Shown here one piece after another: positions 50,443 to 60,578 of a stretch of DNA of 64,000 nucleotides. The notes under the pieces are model-generated. The model searched no databases. It saw only the letters and a list, made by a program, of their open reading frames with translations, and had not been told where the DNA came from. The DNA is taken from positions 98,744-162,743 of the forward strand of contig NZ_JACERN010000024.1 in assembly GCF_013911085.1 (NCBI RefSeq). Reading direction: 5' to 3'. The DNA comes from Aquitalea aquatica. Its GTDB lineage: Bacteria > Pseudomonadota > Gammaproteobacteria > Burkholderiales > Chromobacteriaceae. The position numbers and the translations under genes were made by a program. The number at the start of each line of letters is the position of its first letter. Positions within the stretch are counted from its first letter, which is position 1.

Positions 50443-53135
50443 GGCTTGATCTCCTCTTCGCAGGGCAGGGCCGGCATGGCGCGTACCGGCAGGGTGAAGC
50501 TGAAGGCAGCACCATGTGGCCGGAGATTGGCCGCCCGGATGACGCCGCCGTGGGCTTCGACGATGCTGCGGCAGATGGCCAGCCCCAGTCCCACGCCCGG
50601 TGTGGTGGATTCGCTGTTGCCACGGCTGAACTTGTCGAACAGCTTTTGTTCCTGGCCTGCCGGCAGGCCAGGCCCGTCGTCCTGCACGCAAACACGCATT
50701 GTAGCGCCCTCGCAGCTGGCACTGAGCGTGATATGACTGCCGGGCGGGGTGTATTTGGCGGCATTTTCCAGCAAGTTCACCAATACCCGTTCGATCAGCA
50801 CGGCGTCGTACTCCAGCACGGGCAGTCCGGCGGGCAGTTCGATCTGCAGTTGGTGCTGCACCAGGCTGCGCTGGCAGGCGCGCACCGCGCTGCCTACCAC
50901 ATCGTCCAGCAGCTGCCATTCGCGGTTGAGCTGCACGCCGGACTGCAGCTTGGCCATGTCGAGCAGATTGGTGACCAGATGATTCATGCGCAGTGATTCT
51001 TCCTGGATAGACTGGGCAATATCAGCCTGCTTGGCGGCATTCACCTGGCCGGTGGCCAGGATGCTGGACAGCCCGACCAGGGTGGTGAGCGGGGTGCGCA
51101 AATCGTGCGAGATCACCGCCAGCACGCTGTTGCGCAGGCGCTCCGATTCCATGGCGACGATGGCGTCTTGCGCTACCTCGACATAATGCACGCGCTCCAG
51201 TGCCAGGGCGATCTGGGCGGCGCAGGTTTCCAGCAGGCGTTGCTGTTCGGGCAGGAAAACCTGATCAAGCTGCTCGGGCAATACGGCGAGTACGCCGCGA
51301 TTGCGCATGGGTGCTTTCAGCGGCAAATAGAGCATGGCATTGGCCGGCAGGGTCTGGGTGCCCAGGCCTGCTGGCTGTTGCTTGTCATACACCCACTGCG
51401 CCACGCCGGGATCGGCCTGGGCATGGCTGTCGTTTTCAGCGCGCAGTTCTTCATTACTGTTGGGGGTGAATAGCACGATGCTGGCATTGAATAGCGGCTG
51501 CAGGCGGCTGACCGCGGTGTCGATGATCTGGTTGGCGGTGAGCGCACCGGCCAGCTCACGGCCCAGATCATACAGGGCGCGGGTGCGGCGCTCGCGATAG
51601 GTGGCAATGGTGGCCTCAAAGCGCAGGCGGGCGGTGAGCTGGCTAATGATGAGGGCCACGGCAAACATCACGGCAAAGGTCAGCAGGTATTGGGTATCTG
51701 ATACCGAAAACGACATGCGCGGCGGCACGAAAAAGAAATCGAAGGTGGCCACTGCCAGCAAGGACGCCAGCACCCCGGGGCCACGGCCAAAGCGCACGGC
51801 AACCAGTACCACCGCCAGCAGATACACCATCACCACATTGGAGAGCTCAAAAAACGGCGCCAGCAGGCTGGCCAAGCCCGTGGTCAGCAAGCAGGCCAGC
51901 AGCGCCGCCAGATAGCCGTGCCGCTGTTGCTGACGGCGGGCTTCGCCAAACAGCAGGCTGTTGAAGCCGTCACGTGTCTGCGGCTGTTGATCTTCCAGCT
52001 CGTGGGCCACCACGTAGACATCGACATCATTGGCCTGCAGCGACAGTTGCTCCAGCAGTGGCCGTCGCCACAGCCGCTGTAGCTTGCTGCCGGCGGATTT
52101 GCCCACCACCAGCTTGGACACATTGCGAGTACGGGCATAGGCCAGCAGGGTAGCGGCCAGGTCGCTGCCGCCGAGTACGGTGGTTTCCGCGCCCAGTTCC
52201 TGCGCCAGCTTCAGGCCTTTCATGATGCGGCTGCGCTTGGTTTCCGACAGGCCTTGCAGCTCGGGTGTTTCCACGAAGACGGCAATCCAGTCGGCATCCA
52301 GGCTGGCGGCCAGCCGTTTGCCGCTGCGTACCAGCTTTTCGGTGCCGGGGCCATGCCCCACGCAGATCAGCAAGCGTTCGCGGGCATGCCATACCGGCTT
52401 GATCGACTGGTCGGCGCGGTAGGCGCGCATTTGCGCGTCCACCCGGTCGGCGGTGCGGCGCAGGGCCAGCTCGCGCAGGGCCAGCAGATTGCCCTTGCGA
52501 AAGAAGTTTTTCACCGCGCGTTCGGCCTGATGGGAGATATATACCTTGCCGGCTGCCAGGCGGGCCAGCAGCTCGTCCGGCGGCAGGTCGACCAGCGACA
52601 CTTCTTCAGCCTGATCGAATACATGATCCGGCAGGGTTTCCCGTACCACGATGCCGGTGATCTGGCCCACTACATCATTCAGGCTTTCCAGATGCTGCAC
52701 ATTCAGCGTGGTATAGACATCGATGCCGGCGGCCAGCAGCTCTTCCACGTCCTGCCAGCGTTTGCTGTGACGCGAACCGGGCACATTGGAATGGGCGAAT
52801 TCGTCCATCAGGATCAACTGCGGATGGCGGGCCAGCGCAGCATCCAGATCAAACTCGGCCAGACTGCGGCCCTTGTACTCGATGCGGGTGGCTGGCAGCA
52901 CTTCCAGGTCTTGCAGCTGGGCCTCGGTTTCCTTGCGGCCATGGGTTTCCACCACGCCCACCAGTACCTTGCAGCCTTCCTGCTGGCGCACGCGGGCGGC
53001 ACTGAGCATGGCATAGGTCTTGCCCACGCCAGCGCAGGCACCAAAGAAAATTTTCAGCCGGCCGCGTTGTGCGGCCAGCTCTTCCTGCTTCAGTTCATCC
53101 AGCAGGGCATCGGGATCGGGGCGGGTATCCGTCAT
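50439..53135 (-). CDS. kdpD: Osmosensitive K+ channel histidine kinase KdpD
   Basis: 898 aa. Order: N-terminal KdpD domain with Walker A GACAGVGKTYAML and DEFAHSNVPGSRHSKRW, a USP-like domain (about 250-375), four transmembrane helices (about 405-500, YLAALLACLLTTGLASLLAP then DUF4118), a GAF domain (about 525-640), HisKA with VISHDLRTPLTTL and HATPase with NLLENAAKY, DDGPGLPAG, GVGLGLAIC. Normal length and all catalytic features present. It overlaps kdpE by four bases and follows kdpC by 114 bp with a stable hairpin between. Confidence 0.96.
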   Translation of the reverse strand: MTDTRPDPDALLDELKQEELAAQRGRLKIFFGACAGVGKTYAMLSAARVRQQEGCKVLVGVVETHGRKETEAQLQDLEVLPATRIEYKGRSLAEFDLDAALARHPQLILMDEFAHSNVPGSRHSKRWQDVEELLAAGIDVYTTLNVQHLESLNDVVGQITGIVVRETLPDHVFDQAEEVSLVDLPPDELLARLAAGKVYISHQAERAVKNFFRKGNLLALRELALRRTADRVDAQMRAYRADQSIKPVWHARERLLICVGHGPGTEKLVRSGKRLAASLDADWIAVFVETPELQGLSETKRSRIMKGLKLAQELGAETTVLGGSDLAATLLAYARTRNVSKLVVGKSAGSKLQRLWRRPLLEQLSLQANDVDVYVVAHELEDQQPQTRDGFNSLLFGEARRQQQRHGYLAALLACLLTTGLASLLAPFFELSNVVMVYLLAVVLVAVRFGRGPGVLASLLAVATFDFFFVPPRMSFSVSDTQYLLTFAVMFAVALIISQLTARLRFEATIATYRERRTRALYDLGRELAGALTANQIIDTAVSRLQPLFNASIVLFTPNSNEELRAENDSHAQADPGVAQWVYDKQQPAGLGTQTLPANAMLYLPLKAPMRNRGVLAVLPEQLDQVFLPEQQRLLETCAAQIALALERVHYVEVAQDAIVAMESERLRNSVLAVISHDLRTPLTTLVGLSSILATGQVNAAKQADIAQSIQEESLRMNHLVTNLLDMAKLQSGVQLNREWQLLDDVVGSAVRACQRSLVQHQLQIELPAGLPVLEYDAVLIERVLVNLLENAAKYTPPGSHITLSASCEGATMRVCVQDDGPGLPAGQEQKLFDKFSRGNSESTTPGVGLGLAICRSIVEAHGGVIRAANLRPHGAAFSFTLPVRAMPALPCEEEIKP

Positions 53136-53172
53136 GTTCAGTCCATCAGCGCGTATGGCGGTACAGCATAAT

Positions 53173-53194
53173 GCCCTGCCGGTAAGGGCAGGGC
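53173..53194 (-). promoter_or_regulatory. Hairpin between kdpC and kdpD
   Basis: Perfect 8-bp arms GCCCTGCC/GGCAGGGC with a 6-base loop, without a U-run. It may act as an RNA-stability or partial-termination element giving less kdpDE than kdpFABC message. Confidence 0.4.
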
Positions 53195-53249
53195 GTCAGG
53201 GGGGCGCATCCGGCCGGGGCCGGACGCGCAGATCAAACGGCTAGCGGGT

Positions 53250-53822
53250 TTACTTCACCGCATCCAGTGCCAGATTCAGCTCCAGCACATTGACCCGAGG
53301 TTCTCCCAGCAGGCCGAAGGTTTCGCCAATGATATGATCATCCACCAGTTGGTGCAGGCGTGCCAGCGGCATGCCGCGTGCCTGGGCGACACGCTCCAGC
53401 TGGTAATAGGCGGCAGCCAGCGATATTTCCGGGTCCAGCCCGCTGGCGGATGCGGTGACCAGATCAACCGGCACTGTGGCGGTTTGCGTGGGGTGAGCCT
53501 GGCGCAGGTGGTCGAGATTAGCCTTCACCGCATCCAGCTGGGCCTGGTTGGTGGGGCCGAGGTTGGAGCCGCCGGAGCTGCCGGCATTGTAGGCCATGGG
53601 GCTGGTGGCCGACGGCCGGCCCCAGAAATACTTGTCGCCGGAAAACTGCTGACCAATCAGGCGGGAGCCGATGATCTGGCCGTTTTTCTCGATCAGGCTG
53701 CCATTGGCCTGTTGCGGAAACAGCGCCTGGGCTAGCGCCGTGGTCAGCAGCGGATAGGCCAGGCCGGTCAGCAGGGACAACATGGCGAACAACAGCAGTG
53801 CCGGACGTAGGGTTTTAAGCAT
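53250..53822 (-). CDS. kdpC: Potassium-transporting ATPase subunit KdpC
   Basis: 190 aa. One N-terminal transmembrane helix (about 8-30, [20 protein letters not shown]) and a periplasmic domain with the family stretches [40 protein letters not shown] and [20 protein letters not shown]. KdpC stabilises the KdpA-KdpB complex and increases ATP affinity. It starts 28 bp after kdpB. Confidence 0.96.
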   Translation of the reverse strand: MLKTLRPALLLFAMLSLLTGLAYPLLTTALAQALFPQQANGSLIEKNGQIIGSRLIGQQFSGDKYFWGRPSATSPMAYNAGSSGGSNLGPTNQAQLDAVKANLDHLRQAHPTQTATVPVDLVTASASGLDPEISLAAAYYQLERVAQARGMPLARLHQLVDDHIIGETFGLLGEPRVNVLELNLALDAVK

Positions 53823-53850
53823 GTTGATTTCCTTCAGGTGAGGGCGCGGT

Positions 53851-55974
53851 TCAGACCAAGCCCACGCTGCCCAGCAGCATGTCGATCAGCTTGATGCCGG
53901 CAAAAGGCAGCAGCAGGCCGCCCAGGCCGTAGATCAGCAGGTTGCCGCGCAGCAGTTCGGCTGCGCTTCTGGCGTGGTATTTCACCCCCTTGAGGGCCAG
54001 CGGAATCAGCACCACGATGATCAGCGCATTGAACACCACCGCCGACATGATGGCCGAGGCCGGGCTGTTCAGGCCCATCACGTTCAGCGCATTCAGCTGC
54101 GGATAGGTGCTGGCAAAGGCCGCCGGGATGATGGCGAAGTACTTGGCCACGTCGTTGGCGATGGAGAAGGTGGTGAGCGAGCCGCGGGTCATCAGCATCT
54201 GTTTGCCGATTTCCACGATCTCGATCAGCTTGGTGGGGTTGGAATCCAGATCCACCATATTGCCGGCCTCTTTCGCCGCCTGGGTGCCGGTGTTCATCGC
54301 CACCGCCACATCGGCCTGGGCCAGCGCCGGTGCGTCGTTGGTGCCATCGCCGGTCATGGCCACCAGCTTGCCTTCGGCCTGATGGCTGCGGATCAGCTTG
54401 AGCTTGGCTTCCGGCGTGGCTTCGGCCAGGAAGTCGTCCACGCCGGCCTCTGCTGCAATGGCGGCGGCGGTTAGCGGGTTGTCGCCGGTGATCATGATGG
54501 TTTTGATGCCCATCTGGCGCAGCTCGGCAAAGCGCTCCTTGATGCCACCCTTGACAATGTCCTTGAGCTCGATCACTCCCAGCGCGCGGTTGCCTTCGGC
54601 CACCAAGAGCGGGGTGGAACCACGCCGCGCCACTTCATCGGCGCTCTTGCTCAGCGCATCGGGGAAGACCCCGCCTTGCTCGGCGATATGACGGCGAATG
54701 GCGTCGATGGCCCCCTTGCGGATTTGCCGGCCATCGTAGTCGATGCCGCTCATGCGGGTTTGCGCGGTAAACGGGATGAAGGTGGCTTCGTGGCTGGCAA
54801 GCTCGCGTTCGCGCAGGGCGAATTTCTGCTTGGCCAGTACCACGATGCTGCGCCCTTCCGGGGTTTCATCCGCCAGTGAAGCCAGCTGTGCGGTATCGGC
54901 CAGCTGTTGTTCGCTGATGCCCGGTGCCGGCACGAATTGCGAAGCCTGACGATTGCCCAGGGTGATGGTGCCGGTCTTGTCCAGCAGCAGCACGTCCACG
55001 TCGCCTGCCGCTTCCACGGCACGGCCGGAAGTGGCAATCACATTGGCCCCCATCATGCGGCTCATGCCCGCCACGCCAATGGCCGACAGCAGGCCGCCGA
55101 TGGTGGTGGGAATCAGGCAGACCAGCAGCGCCACCAGGGTGGTGATGCTGATGGGCGAGCCGGCCTTGGCCGCCTCCACGCTGAACAGCGAGTAGGGCAG
55201 CAGGGTGACGGTGACGATCAGGAAGACAATGGTCAGCGCCACCAGCAGGATGGTGAGGGCGATTTCATTGGGCGTTTTCTGGCGCTTGGCGCCTTCCACC
55301 ATGGCGATCATGCGGTCGAGGAAGGTTTCGCCGGGATTGGCGGTGATTTTCACCACGATCCAGTCCGACAGCACGCGGGTGCCGCCGGTGACCGAGGAGA
55401 AGTCGCCGCCGGATTCCCGGATTACCGGCGCGGATTCGCCGGTAATGGCCGATTCGTCCACCGAGGCCACGCCATCGATGACTTCACCATCTACCGGGAT
55501 GACATCGCCGGCTTCCACCAGCACGATGTCGCCCTTTTTCAGGCTGTGGCCATCGACAATGGTGACGCCAGCGTCGCGGCGCGGGCCGGACAGCTTTTTG
55601 GCCACCACGTTTTTCTTGGCCGAGCGCAGGCTGGCGGCCTGGGCCTTGCTGCGGCCTTCGGCCAGTGCTTCGGCAAAGTTGGCAAACAGCACGGTAAACC
55701 ACAGCCATAGGGCAATGGCCAGGATGAAGCCGGGCGCGGCCTCGCCCTTGCCGGCCAGCGCCTGCAGCCACAAGGCGCTGGTGAGGATGCTGCCTACATA
55801 GACGACAAACATCACCGGATTGCGCCACTGGGTACGTGGCGACAGCTTCTTGAAAGAGTCGATGATGGCCGGTTTGATCAGGGCCGGGTCAAACATGCCC
55901 TTGCCCGGTTTGCTGTGCTGGCTGGCTGTGTTGTTTGTTGCCGCCGACAGATTGGAATGATTGCGATCGTTCAT
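53851..55974 (-). CDS. kdpB: Potassium-transporting P-type ATPase subunit KdpB
   Basis: 707 aa. P-type ATPase with phosphorylation motif [14 protein letters not shown], actuator loop TGESAPV, nucleotide-binding domain and hinge [20 protein letters not shown]. The transmembrane region includes [17 protein letters not shown] with the CPx-like site seen in KdpB. It supplies energy for K+ transfer through KdpA. A leader of about 35 hydrophilic residues precedes the first helix, slightly longer than in E. coli (682 aa). Confidence 0.97.
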   Translation of the reverse strand: MNDRNHSNLSAATNNTASQHSKPGKGMFDPALIKPAIIDSFKKLSPRTQWRNPVMFVVYVGSILTSALWLQALAGKGEAAPGFILAIALWLWFTVLFANFAEALAEGRSKAQAASLRSAKKNVVAKKLSGPRRDAGVTIVDGHSLKKGDIVLVEAGDVIPVDGEVIDGVASVDESAITGESAPVIRESGGDFSSVTGGTRVLSDWIVVKITANPGETFLDRMIAMVEGAKRQKTPNEIALTILLVALTIVFLIVTVTLLPYSLFSVEAAKAGSPISITTLVALLVCLIPTTIGGLLSAIGVAGMSRMMGANVIATSGRAVEAAGDVDVLLLDKTGTITLGNRQASQFVPAPGISEQQLADTAQLASLADETPEGRSIVVLAKQKFALRERELASHEATFIPFTAQTRMSGIDYDGRQIRKGAIDAIRRHIAEQGGVFPDALSKSADEVARRGSTPLLVAEGNRALGVIELKDIVKGGIKERFAELRQMGIKTIMITGDNPLTAAAIAAEAGVDDFLAEATPEAKLKLIRSHQAEGKLVAMTGDGTNDAPALAQADVAVAMNTGTQAAKEAGNMVDLDSNPTKLIEIVEIGKQMLMTRGSLTTFSIANDVAKYFAIIPAAFASTYPQLNALNVMGLNSPASAIMSAVVFNALIIVVLIPLALKGVKYHARSAAELLRGNLLIYGLGGLLLPFAGIKLIDMLLGSVGLV

Positions 55975-56013
55975 CTTGTTTTCCTTGATCCTGTTGCGTA
56001 TCCACGCCCAGGA

Positions 56014-57822
56014 TTAATGTCCGCTCACCATGTGCAGATGCTCCACCACCGGCCCCAGCGCCAGTGCCGGAACGTAGTTGAGCGCCCCTACCAGCAATAC
56101 CGTGCCGATCAGTAGCACCACGAACAGCGGGCCGTGAGTGGGCAGGGTGCCAGCGTTAACGGCCAGGCGTTTCTTGGCTGACAGCGAACCGGCAATGGCC
56201 AGAATGGGCACAATCATCAGAAAGCGGCCAAAGAACATGGCGATGCCGGTCATGATGTTGTAGAACGGCGTATTGGCAGACAGGCCGGCAAAGGCGCTGC
56301 CGTTATTGTTGGCAGCGGAGGTAAAGGCATAGAGGATTTCACTGAAGCCATGCGCGCCGGGGTTGGCAATGCCAGCCTTGCCGGCATCTACGCTCACCGC
56401 AATGGCGGTCAGCACCAGCACCAGGATCGGCGTCACCAGAATGGTGATGGCCGTCATCTTCATTTCATAGGTTTCAATCTTCTTGCCCAGATACTCCGGC
56501 GTGCGCCCCACCATCAGGCCGGCAATGAACACCGCCAGAATGGCGAATACCAGCATGCCGTACAGGCCGGAGCCCACACCGCCGAAGACCACTTCCCCCA
56601 GCTGCATCAGGAAGGTCGGTACCATGCCGCCAATAGGGGTGAGCGAGTCATGCATGGCGTTGACGGCACCGCAGGAAGCCGAGGTGGTGACCACGGTAAA
56701 CAGCGCAGTGTCGATGATGCCGAAGCGGCTTTCCTTGCCTTCCATATTGCCGCCGGACTGCAGGCTGCTGGCCTGCTGGTCCACGCCCATGGCGCTCAAT
56801 TGCGGCACACCGGCCTGCTCGGCGCTGGTTTCCACCACCACGGCGGTGGCAAACATCAGCAGCATCGCGGCCAGAATGGCCCAGCCCTGACGGCGATCAC
56901 CCACCATGCGGCCAAAGACAAAGCACAAGGCTGCCGGAATCAGGAAGATGGCCAGGTCTTGCAGGAAGTTGGACAGCGGTGTCGGGTTTTCAAAAGGATG
57001 GGCCGAGTTGGCGTTAAAGAAACCGCCACCATTGGTCCCCAGCATCTTGATCGCTTCTTGTGAGGCAACCGGGCCCATGGGCAGGGTTTGCTGCTGGGTT
57101 TGGCTATCCACCATGATGGGTTTGCCGTCCTTGTCCTTTAGCGGATTGCCTTGCGCATCCAGCTTGGCCTGTTGGAAGTGGGTGGCTTCCACGGTATGCG
57201 CTGTCTGGTAGGGCAGCAGGTTCTGGATGACGCCCTGTTGGGTCAGTGCCAGCGCGAATACCAGCGACAGCGGCAGCAGGATATATGCGGTAAAGCGGGT
57301 CACATCAACCCAGAAATTGCCTATCCGGGCCGAGCTGTGACGGGCAAAGCCGCGAATCAGCGCAATCACCACGGCTGCACCTGTTGCGGCGGACAGGAAG
57401 TTCTGTACCGTCAGCCCCAGCATCTGGGTTAGGTAGCTCATGGTGGTTTCGCCGCCATAGCCTTGCCAGTTGGTATTGGTGACAAAGGAAATGGCGGTGT
57501 TGAAGGACGAATCAGGCGTCACCGCCGCCATGGCTTGCGGGTTGAACGGCAGCGCGCCTTGCAGGCGCTGCAGCCCGTACACGGCCAGCACGCCCAGCAG
57601 ATTGAATACCAGCAGGGAAATGGCATAGGACTTCCAGCCCATTTCCTCGTCCTGGCGAATGCCCGCCAGGCGATAGAGCAGTTTTTCCAAGGGCGCGACA
57701 AAACGTAGCGGGCCGGGATTTTCACCCTGCATGATGCGGGTGATCCAGCTGGACAAGGGCCAGGCCAGCGCCAGCAAAACCAGCAGGAACAAACCGAGTT
57801 GGAGAATGGCAGGTGTGCTCAT
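56014..57822 (-). CDS. kdpA: Potassium-transporting ATPase subunit KdpA
   Basis: 602 aa, about ten transmembrane helices. Four selectivity-filter-like segments are visible, e.g. [49 protein letters not shown] and [20 protein letters not shown]. It forms the K+-selective pathway of KdpFABC and is homologous to Trk/Ktr channels. The start overlaps nearly the end of kdpF (TGACATG, one base between), so the two are coupled. Confidence 0.97.
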   Translation of the reverse strand: MSTPAILQLGLFLLVLLALAWPLSSWITRIMQGENPGPLRFVAPLEKLLYRLAGIRQDEEMGWKSYAISLLVFNLLGVLAVYGLQRLQGALPFNPQAMAAVTPDSSFNTAISFVTNTNWQGYGGETTMSYLTQMLGLTVQNFLSAATGAAVVIALIRGFARHSSARIGNFWVDVTRFTAYILLPLSLVFALALTQQGVIQNLLPYQTAHTVEATHFQQAKLDAQGNPLKDKDGKPIMVDSQTQQQTLPMGPVASQEAIKMLGTNGGGFFNANSAHPFENPTPLSNFLQDLAIFLIPAALCFVFGRMVGDRRQGWAILAAMLLMFATAVVVETSAEQAGVPQLSAMGVDQQASSLQSGGNMEGKESRFGIIDTALFTVVTTSASCGAVNAMHDSLTPIGGMVPTFLMQLGEVVFGGVGSGLYGMLVFAILAVFIAGLMVGRTPEYLGKKIETYEMKMTAITILVTPILVLVLTAIAVSVDAGKAGIANPGAHGFSEILYAFTSAANNNGSAFAGLSANTPFYNIMTGIAMFFGRFLMIVPILAIAGSLSAKKRLAVNAGTLPTHGPLFVVLLIGTVLLVGALNYVPALALGPVVEHLHMVSGH

Positions 57823-57823
57823 G

Positions 57824-57913
57824 TCAGAAATTCTCCGGTTTGAACAGGGCGTACAGCAGATAGGCCAGCAGCCCCAGGGCCAGCAGGGCGCTGATGACGT
57901 AGAACAGGTTCAT
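57824..57913 (-). CDS. kdpF: KdpF, small membrane subunit of the K+ ATPase
   Basis: 29 aa: a single transmembrane helix protein beginning [20 protein letters not shown] and ending YALFKPENF. The L-x-Y-L-x-x-A-L-x-x-P-E-x-F ending is the KdpF hallmark. It stabilises the complex. It lies directly before kdpA with one base between the stop and the kdpA start. Confidence 0.92.
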   Translation of the reverse strand: MNLFYVISALLALGLLAYLLYALFKPENF

Positions 57914-57915
57914 GG

Positions 57916-58005
57916 CTATTTGCCCTCCGCGTGTTGGCAGAGCTGCACGAACGTGAGCGTCAGCGCAGTGAATCCCAGAGTCAGGCCCAGATAGACCAAA
58001 TCCAT
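57916..58005 (-). CDS. Small 29-residue membrane protein ahead of kdpF
   Basis: Reads MDLVYLGLTLGFTALTLTFV followed by QLCQHAEGK. A single hydrophobic helix with a polar tail containing Cys. AAGGAA sits 9 bases upstream of ATG 58005, and the stop is 2 bases before the kdpF start. The pattern (xYLGLTLxFxALTxxFxxLC) matches small proteins I recall being encoded at the start of kdp operons in other proteobacteria, distinct from KdpF. Function unknown; it may be a regulatory or assembly peptide. Confidence 0.65.
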   Translation of the reverse strand: MDLVYLGLTLGFTALTLTFVQLCQHAEGK

Positions 58006-58084
58006 TTTGCATTTCCTTTACGAGGCGATATGTGCCAGTGAAAGGTACGCAATCGGACGTCAAAAACCTGATAAAAAGCCGAGA

Positions 58085-58106
58085 GGGGGGATAAAGAAAC
58101 TATAAA
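58085..58106 (-). promoter_or_regulatory. Candidate KdpE-binding site
   Basis: Minus strand: TTTATAGTTTCTTTATCCCC followed by CC. It aligns with the E. coli KdpE box TTTATACTTTTTTTACACCC at most positions: TTTATA, then TTT, TTTA and a C run. It lies 80-100 bp upstream of the first small ORF of the kdp operon. No clear -10 was assigned. Confidence 0.6.
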
Positions 58107-58233
58107 GACGCTGCCAAGGACGCCTGCGCAGGGGCAGTGGCCAGCAGAAATGGGGGATTTTTGACGACAGAAAAGGCAGCAAGCGCCAAGAAAGTGGCGC
58201 TTTGACAGAGTGAGGTGATACTGCGCGGCAGCG

Positions 58234-58425
58234 CTAGAACAGATCGTCTTCGCTGCGCTCCGCCATGAAGCGGGCGTCATCACGGTCATGGGCACGCTGG
58301 CGGACTTTTTGTTGCCGGCAGCGTTCGGTGTCGCTCAATTGCGGCTTTGCTACCGCGTACAGAAAACTTTCATGCTGATCGCGTGCCTGCTTGCGGCGGA
58401 CACTGAGAGGAATACGGGAAATCAT
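58234..58425 (-). CDS. Small charged protein of unknown function
   Basis: 63 aa: MISRIPLSVRRKQARDQHES followed by a hydrophilic, Arg/Asp/Glu-rich helical tail ending RSEDDLF. A strong ribosome-binding site GGAGG lies 8 bases before ATG 58425. No membrane segment or known motif. The location, just upstream of the kdp promoter region on the same strand, does not reveal a role. Confidence 0.55.
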   Translation of the reverse strand: MISRIPLSVRRKQARDQHESFLYAVAKPQLSDTERCRQQKVRQRAHDRDDARFMAERSEDDLF

Positions 58426-58722
58426 CCTTGCACCTCCAGATTGGGTACATCACATGCGGTCGGTTGTGCCAACCATTAAAACTTGACTGTATTTCAAACA
58501 TTTGTAAAGTCTGAAACGTCGCGCAATACGCAAAATGTTGTGTGTTTGCCGCGACAGTCTTCACTAGCTATGGTTATTTTTAGCAGATTTGTTGCTGGAT
58601 TGCCGGCCAGCATTGGCTATGGCACGTCATAGATTTATATCGAATATTGATTAAATCAAACAATCTAGTTGGTTATATATTGTGTGCAGTAGGATAGCGC
58701 CAGAACTTAGTTTGGAGCTGTC

Positions 58723-59493
58723 ATGGAGTTGGGATACGCAGTGGCTGGCCTGGTGGTGGGCTTTATCGTCGGGCTGACCGGGGTAGGGGGTGGTTCCCTG
58801 ATGACCCCAATCTTGCTGTGGTTCGGCATTTCGCCGGCCACCGCAGTCGGTACCGATCTGCTATACGCTGCCCTGACCAAGGCCGGTGGCGTGTTCGTCC
58901 ATCACAAGCAGAAACATGTCGACTGGAAGCTGACTGCCTGGCTGGCTGCCGGCAGTGTGCCGGCATCGCTGCTGACGCTGGGTATGTTGTCCTGGCTGCA
59001 TTTGTCCAGCCACGCGCTGGACTCTGTGTTCAAACTGGTGCTGGGTGTGGCGCTGCTGTTGACTGCCGCTTCCATTCTGCTCAAACCCCGCCTGATCAAG
59101 CTGATCAATCCGCAGGGCCATCCGCCGGCCGAATTTGTATTGAAACCGCTGCCTACCGTACTGATTGGCGTTGGCCTGGGGGTGCTGGTTACGCTTAGTT
59201 CCATCGGTGCCGGCGCGCTGGGTACGCTGGCCTTGTTCCTGCTTTATCCGGCCCTGCCCACCACCCGCCTGGTCGGTACGGAAATCGCCCATGCCGTCCC
59301 GCTGACCCTGGTTGCCGGCTTGGGCCATGCCAGCATGGGCAACCTCAACTACATGCTGCTGCTGAATCTGCTGATGGGCTCCTTGCCGGGCATCTGGCTG
59401 GGCAGCAAGCTGACCCGTCGCCTGACCGATGCCTGGCTACGGCCGGCGCTGGCGGTGATGTTGGCGGTAGTGGGAGCCAAGCTGGTGATGTAA
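58723..59493 (+). CDS. TauE/SafE-family sulfite/organosulfonate exporter-like permease
   Basis: 256 aa, about eight helices. Two-fold repeat hallmark GLTGVGGGSLMTPILLWFGI near the N-terminus with ATAVGTDLLYAALTKAGGVF, and LVTLSSIGAGALGTLALFLL in the second half, then TRLVGTEIAHAVPLTLVAG. Family members export sulfite, sulfoacetate or other small anions. Gene ends just before a strong terminator. No sulfur-metabolism genes are adjacent, so the substrate is not assigned. Confidence 0.9.
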   Translation: MELGYAVAGLVVGFIVGLTGVGGGSLMTPILLWFGISPATAVGTDLLYAALTKAGGVFVHHKQKHVDWKLTAWLAAGSVPASLLTLGMLSWLHLSSHALDSVFKLVLGVALLLTAASILLKPRLIKLINPQGHPPAEFVLKPLPTVLIGVGLGVLVTLSSIGAGALGTLALFLLYPALPTTRLVGTEIAHAVPLTLVAGLGHASMGNLNYMLLLNLLMGSLPGIWLGSKLTRRLTDAWLRPALAVMLAVVGAKLVM

Positions 59494-59512
59494 TGCCCTG
59501 TTTGCCGCAATG

Positions 59513-59540
59513 AAAAAGAGCCGCTGCTGCGGCTCTTTTT
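59513..59540. terminator. Bidirectional terminator
   Basis: Perfect 12-bp arms AAAAAGAGCCGC/GCGGCTCTTTTT with a TGCT loop. It gives a U-run on both strands and separates the TauE gene (plus) from the convergent GntR gene (minus). Confidence 0.92.
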
Positions 59541-59558
59541 CATTATCACCCGCCCGAC

Positions 59559-60278
59559 TCAGTCCGGGCTTGCTGGGCGTGGCTTGCGCCCACGTTTGCT
59601 GCTGGGGGGGCTCTGGTGGGCCAGATACCAGGCTTCCAGTGCTTCTTCGGCATGCATGATGTGCTGCTTGAGAAAGGCGGCGGCAGTGATGGCGTCTTTC
59701 TGGCGGCATAATTCCAGTAGGTGGTTGTGCTCCAGATGCGCGCGGTCGTTGAAGCCGGTCAGCAGAATCTGCATGCGGGTGTAGCGGTCGGTGCGGTTAT
59801 GTAATTGTTCGATCAGTGCCAGGGTTTGTGGTCGTCCTGCTGCCTGATACAGCGCCAGGTGAAAACTGGCATTCAACAGGCCCCAGGTGGCGACATCCTG
59901 ATTGTTCAGCGCAACCTCAAAGCGCGCCAGCAGCGCTTCGGCGACCGCGATGTCCGCAGCAGTCTGGCGCGGTATGGCTTCCAACAGCATGTCGCATTCC
60001 AGCAGCACCCGTACGCGTAGCAGTTCGACGATTTCCGGCAGGGATAATTGGCTGACCACGGCACCGCGCCGTTCGATGATCCGTACCAGTCCTTCGGCTT
60101 CCAGCTGGCGCAAGGCCTCGCGTACCGGTACCCGGCTGACGCCCAGTTCGCGTGACAGCGCTTCCTGACGCAACTGGGTGCCATCCGGCCATTCGCCGGA
60201 CAGAATACGCTGGCGTAGGGTATCGGTTGCCGTGGCAGTGAGGGTTTGTTGTGGGGATTCTGTTTTTCTGGCTGGCAT
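59559..60278 (-). CDS. GntR-family transcriptional regulator (FadR/FCD subfamily)
   Basis: 239 aa. GntR winged helix: DTLRQRILSGEWPDGTQLRQ, EALSRELGVSRVPVREALRQ, LEAEGLVRIIERRGAVVSQL. The FCD effector domain (about 90-215) has RVRVLLECDMLLEAIPRQTA with metal-binding Asp/His positions and NASFHLALYQAAGRPQTLAL. The C-terminus is basic (SSKRGRKPRPASPD). FCD regulators sense organic acids. No partner enzyme gene is adjacent other than the convergent TauE gene and, across a 355-bp gap, the divergent thioesterase. Confidence 0.92.
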   Translation of the reverse strand: MPARKTESPQQTLTATATDTLRQRILSGEWPDGTQLRQEALSRELGVSRVPVREALRQLEAEGLVRIIERRGAVVSQLSLPEIVELLRVRVLLECDMLLEAIPRQTAADIAVAEALLARFEVALNNQDVATWGLLNASFHLALYQAAGRPQTLALIEQLHNRTDRYTRMQILLTGFNDRAHLEHNHLLELCRQKDAITAAAFLKQHIMHAEEALEAWYLAHQSPPSSKRGRKPRPASPD

Positions 60279-60372
60279 GTTGTGGCTCCCGTCTGGCGCT
60301 ACAGTAGCACAAGCGGCAAGTTCACCACAAAAACGCCGTGGGTGGTCTTTGCCCTATCCGGCGGGGAGGCAG

Positions 60373-60405
60373 AAAAAATGAGCCCCGCCTTGGGGGACGG
60401 GGCTC
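60373..60405 (-). terminator. Orphan terminator in the GntR leader (minus strand)
   Basis: Minus strand: GAGCCCCG, 10-base loop, CGGGGCTC, then CA and TTTTTT (60378-60373). It is a classical intrinsic terminator about 100 bases upstream of the GntR ATG at 60278. No gene on the minus strand ends ahead of it within the 228 bases to the divergent thioesterase gene, so it would terminate a short RNA or act as an attenuator. Confidence 0.7.
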
Positions 60406-60578
60406 CAGCTTGCACCTTCGCTCAGGTGACTGGCAGCCAGGCAGTAGGGGGGGATCCACCCGCGCTGGCGGACAGTCATGCTGCCGCTGTATTCAAACAA
60501 TACCGGGGCAGCCGTGGCAGTATGTCGGGTTCTGATTGCCTGGTTTGACGTGATTGCATGGTTTTTTTGTGACGGACT

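Noticed and set aside
60380-60440. Glycine or other known riboswitch in the GntR leader
   Set aside because: The GCGAAGGTGCAAGC segment superficially recalls glycine aptamers, but the second conserved strand (CTCTCAGG..GGACAGAG) is absent.
60355-60480. 41-codon frame through the minus-strand terminator (MTVRQRGWIPPYCLAASHL..)
   Set aside because: No ribosome-binding site and it reads through the hairpin; a leader peptide cannot be supported from sequence alone.
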